Shown here piece by piece: positions 5,388 to 5,460 of a stretch of 5,460 bases of DNA. This DNA is from Lachnospiraceae bacterium (GTDB lineage Bacteria; Bacillota; Clostridia; Lachnospirales; Lachnospiraceae): NCBI GenBank assembly GCA_024691145.1, contig JAILNW010000058.1, positions 1-5,460 on the forward strand. Reading direction: 5' to 3'. The notes below the pieces were generated by a model. It was not told the origin of the DNA, made no database searches, and saw nothing but the letters and a program-made list of their open reading frames with translations. Made by a program: the position numbers and the translations under genes. Positions within the stretch are counted from its first letter, which is position 1; each line of letters starts with the position of its first letter.

Positions 5388-5460
5388 TCACGCTGTAATT
5401 TTTTCAATATTAATATTGTAGTTGTCAAGCCATGTAATAAATTTCTGAAAATCTTCTGTT
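5388..5460 (-). CDS. C-terminal end of a convergent gene, partial
   Basis: On the minus strand the last 23 codons of an open frame enter from the right edge and stop with TGA at 5390-5388. The peptide ends FITWLDNYNINIEKITA, which looks like an amphipathic helix followed by a short strand. The stop codon sits right at the foot of the shared terminator, as expected for a true convergent gene. The product cannot be named from so short a piece. Confidence 0.5.
   Translation of the reverse strand, partial: TEDFQKFITWLDNYNINIEKITA

Noticed and set aside
1..5460. CRISPR array, tRNA or rRNA genes
   Set aside because: No regularly spaced repeats, no cloverleaf-like tRNA with a CCA-end context and no conserved rRNA stretches were seen on either strand.

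Overview
The window is AT-rich DNA of a low-GC Gram-positive bacterium. AGGAGG-type ribosome binding sites, a YezG-type immunity gene and an ABC-2 transporter of a kind common in Clostridia all fit, so a clostridial (perhaps Lachnospiraceae) host is the best guess. That guess is inference from gene content and composition, not a phylogenetic result. The left two thirds look like a decaying accessory region and the right third like an intact two-gene operon.

Region 1 (about 19-1845) is a complete insertion sequence of the ISL3 family. It has 23-bp terminal inverted repeats beginning GGCTCTTTCC. Its minus-strand transposase is split into two reading frames, and the frames can only be joined inside a run of eight A residues. 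The promoter that drives it straddles the inner edge of the right terminal repeat. No 8-bp target duplication is visible.

Region 2 (1846-2232) directly abuts the element. It is the C-terminal part of a YhcG/DUF1016 PD-(D/E)XK nuclease that has lost its start and N-terminal part.

Region 3 (about 2233-3654) resembles the immunity/orphan-cassette tail of a polymorphic toxin locus. It holds the 3' end of a DNA/RNA non-specific endonuclease toxin domain without its N-terminal delivery part. This is followed by a tightly linked, intact YezG (DUF600)-family immunity gene, then a short coding-like remnant, two inverted repeats, and an unrecognised 154-residue protein with a strong ribosome binding site that may be a second immunity protein.

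Region 4 (3655-5390) is an ABC-2 type exporter operon. The ATPase and a six-helix permease overlap by 8 bp. An inverted repeat that could be an operator lies upstream, and a strong 12-bp-stem terminator lies downstream. The terminator is symmetrical and probably also ends a convergent minus-strand gene, whose last 23 codons run off the right edge.

I see no entirely new system. The points most worth a second look are the A8-constrained transposase frameshift, the missing target duplication, and the cluster of orphan toxin and immunity pieces.
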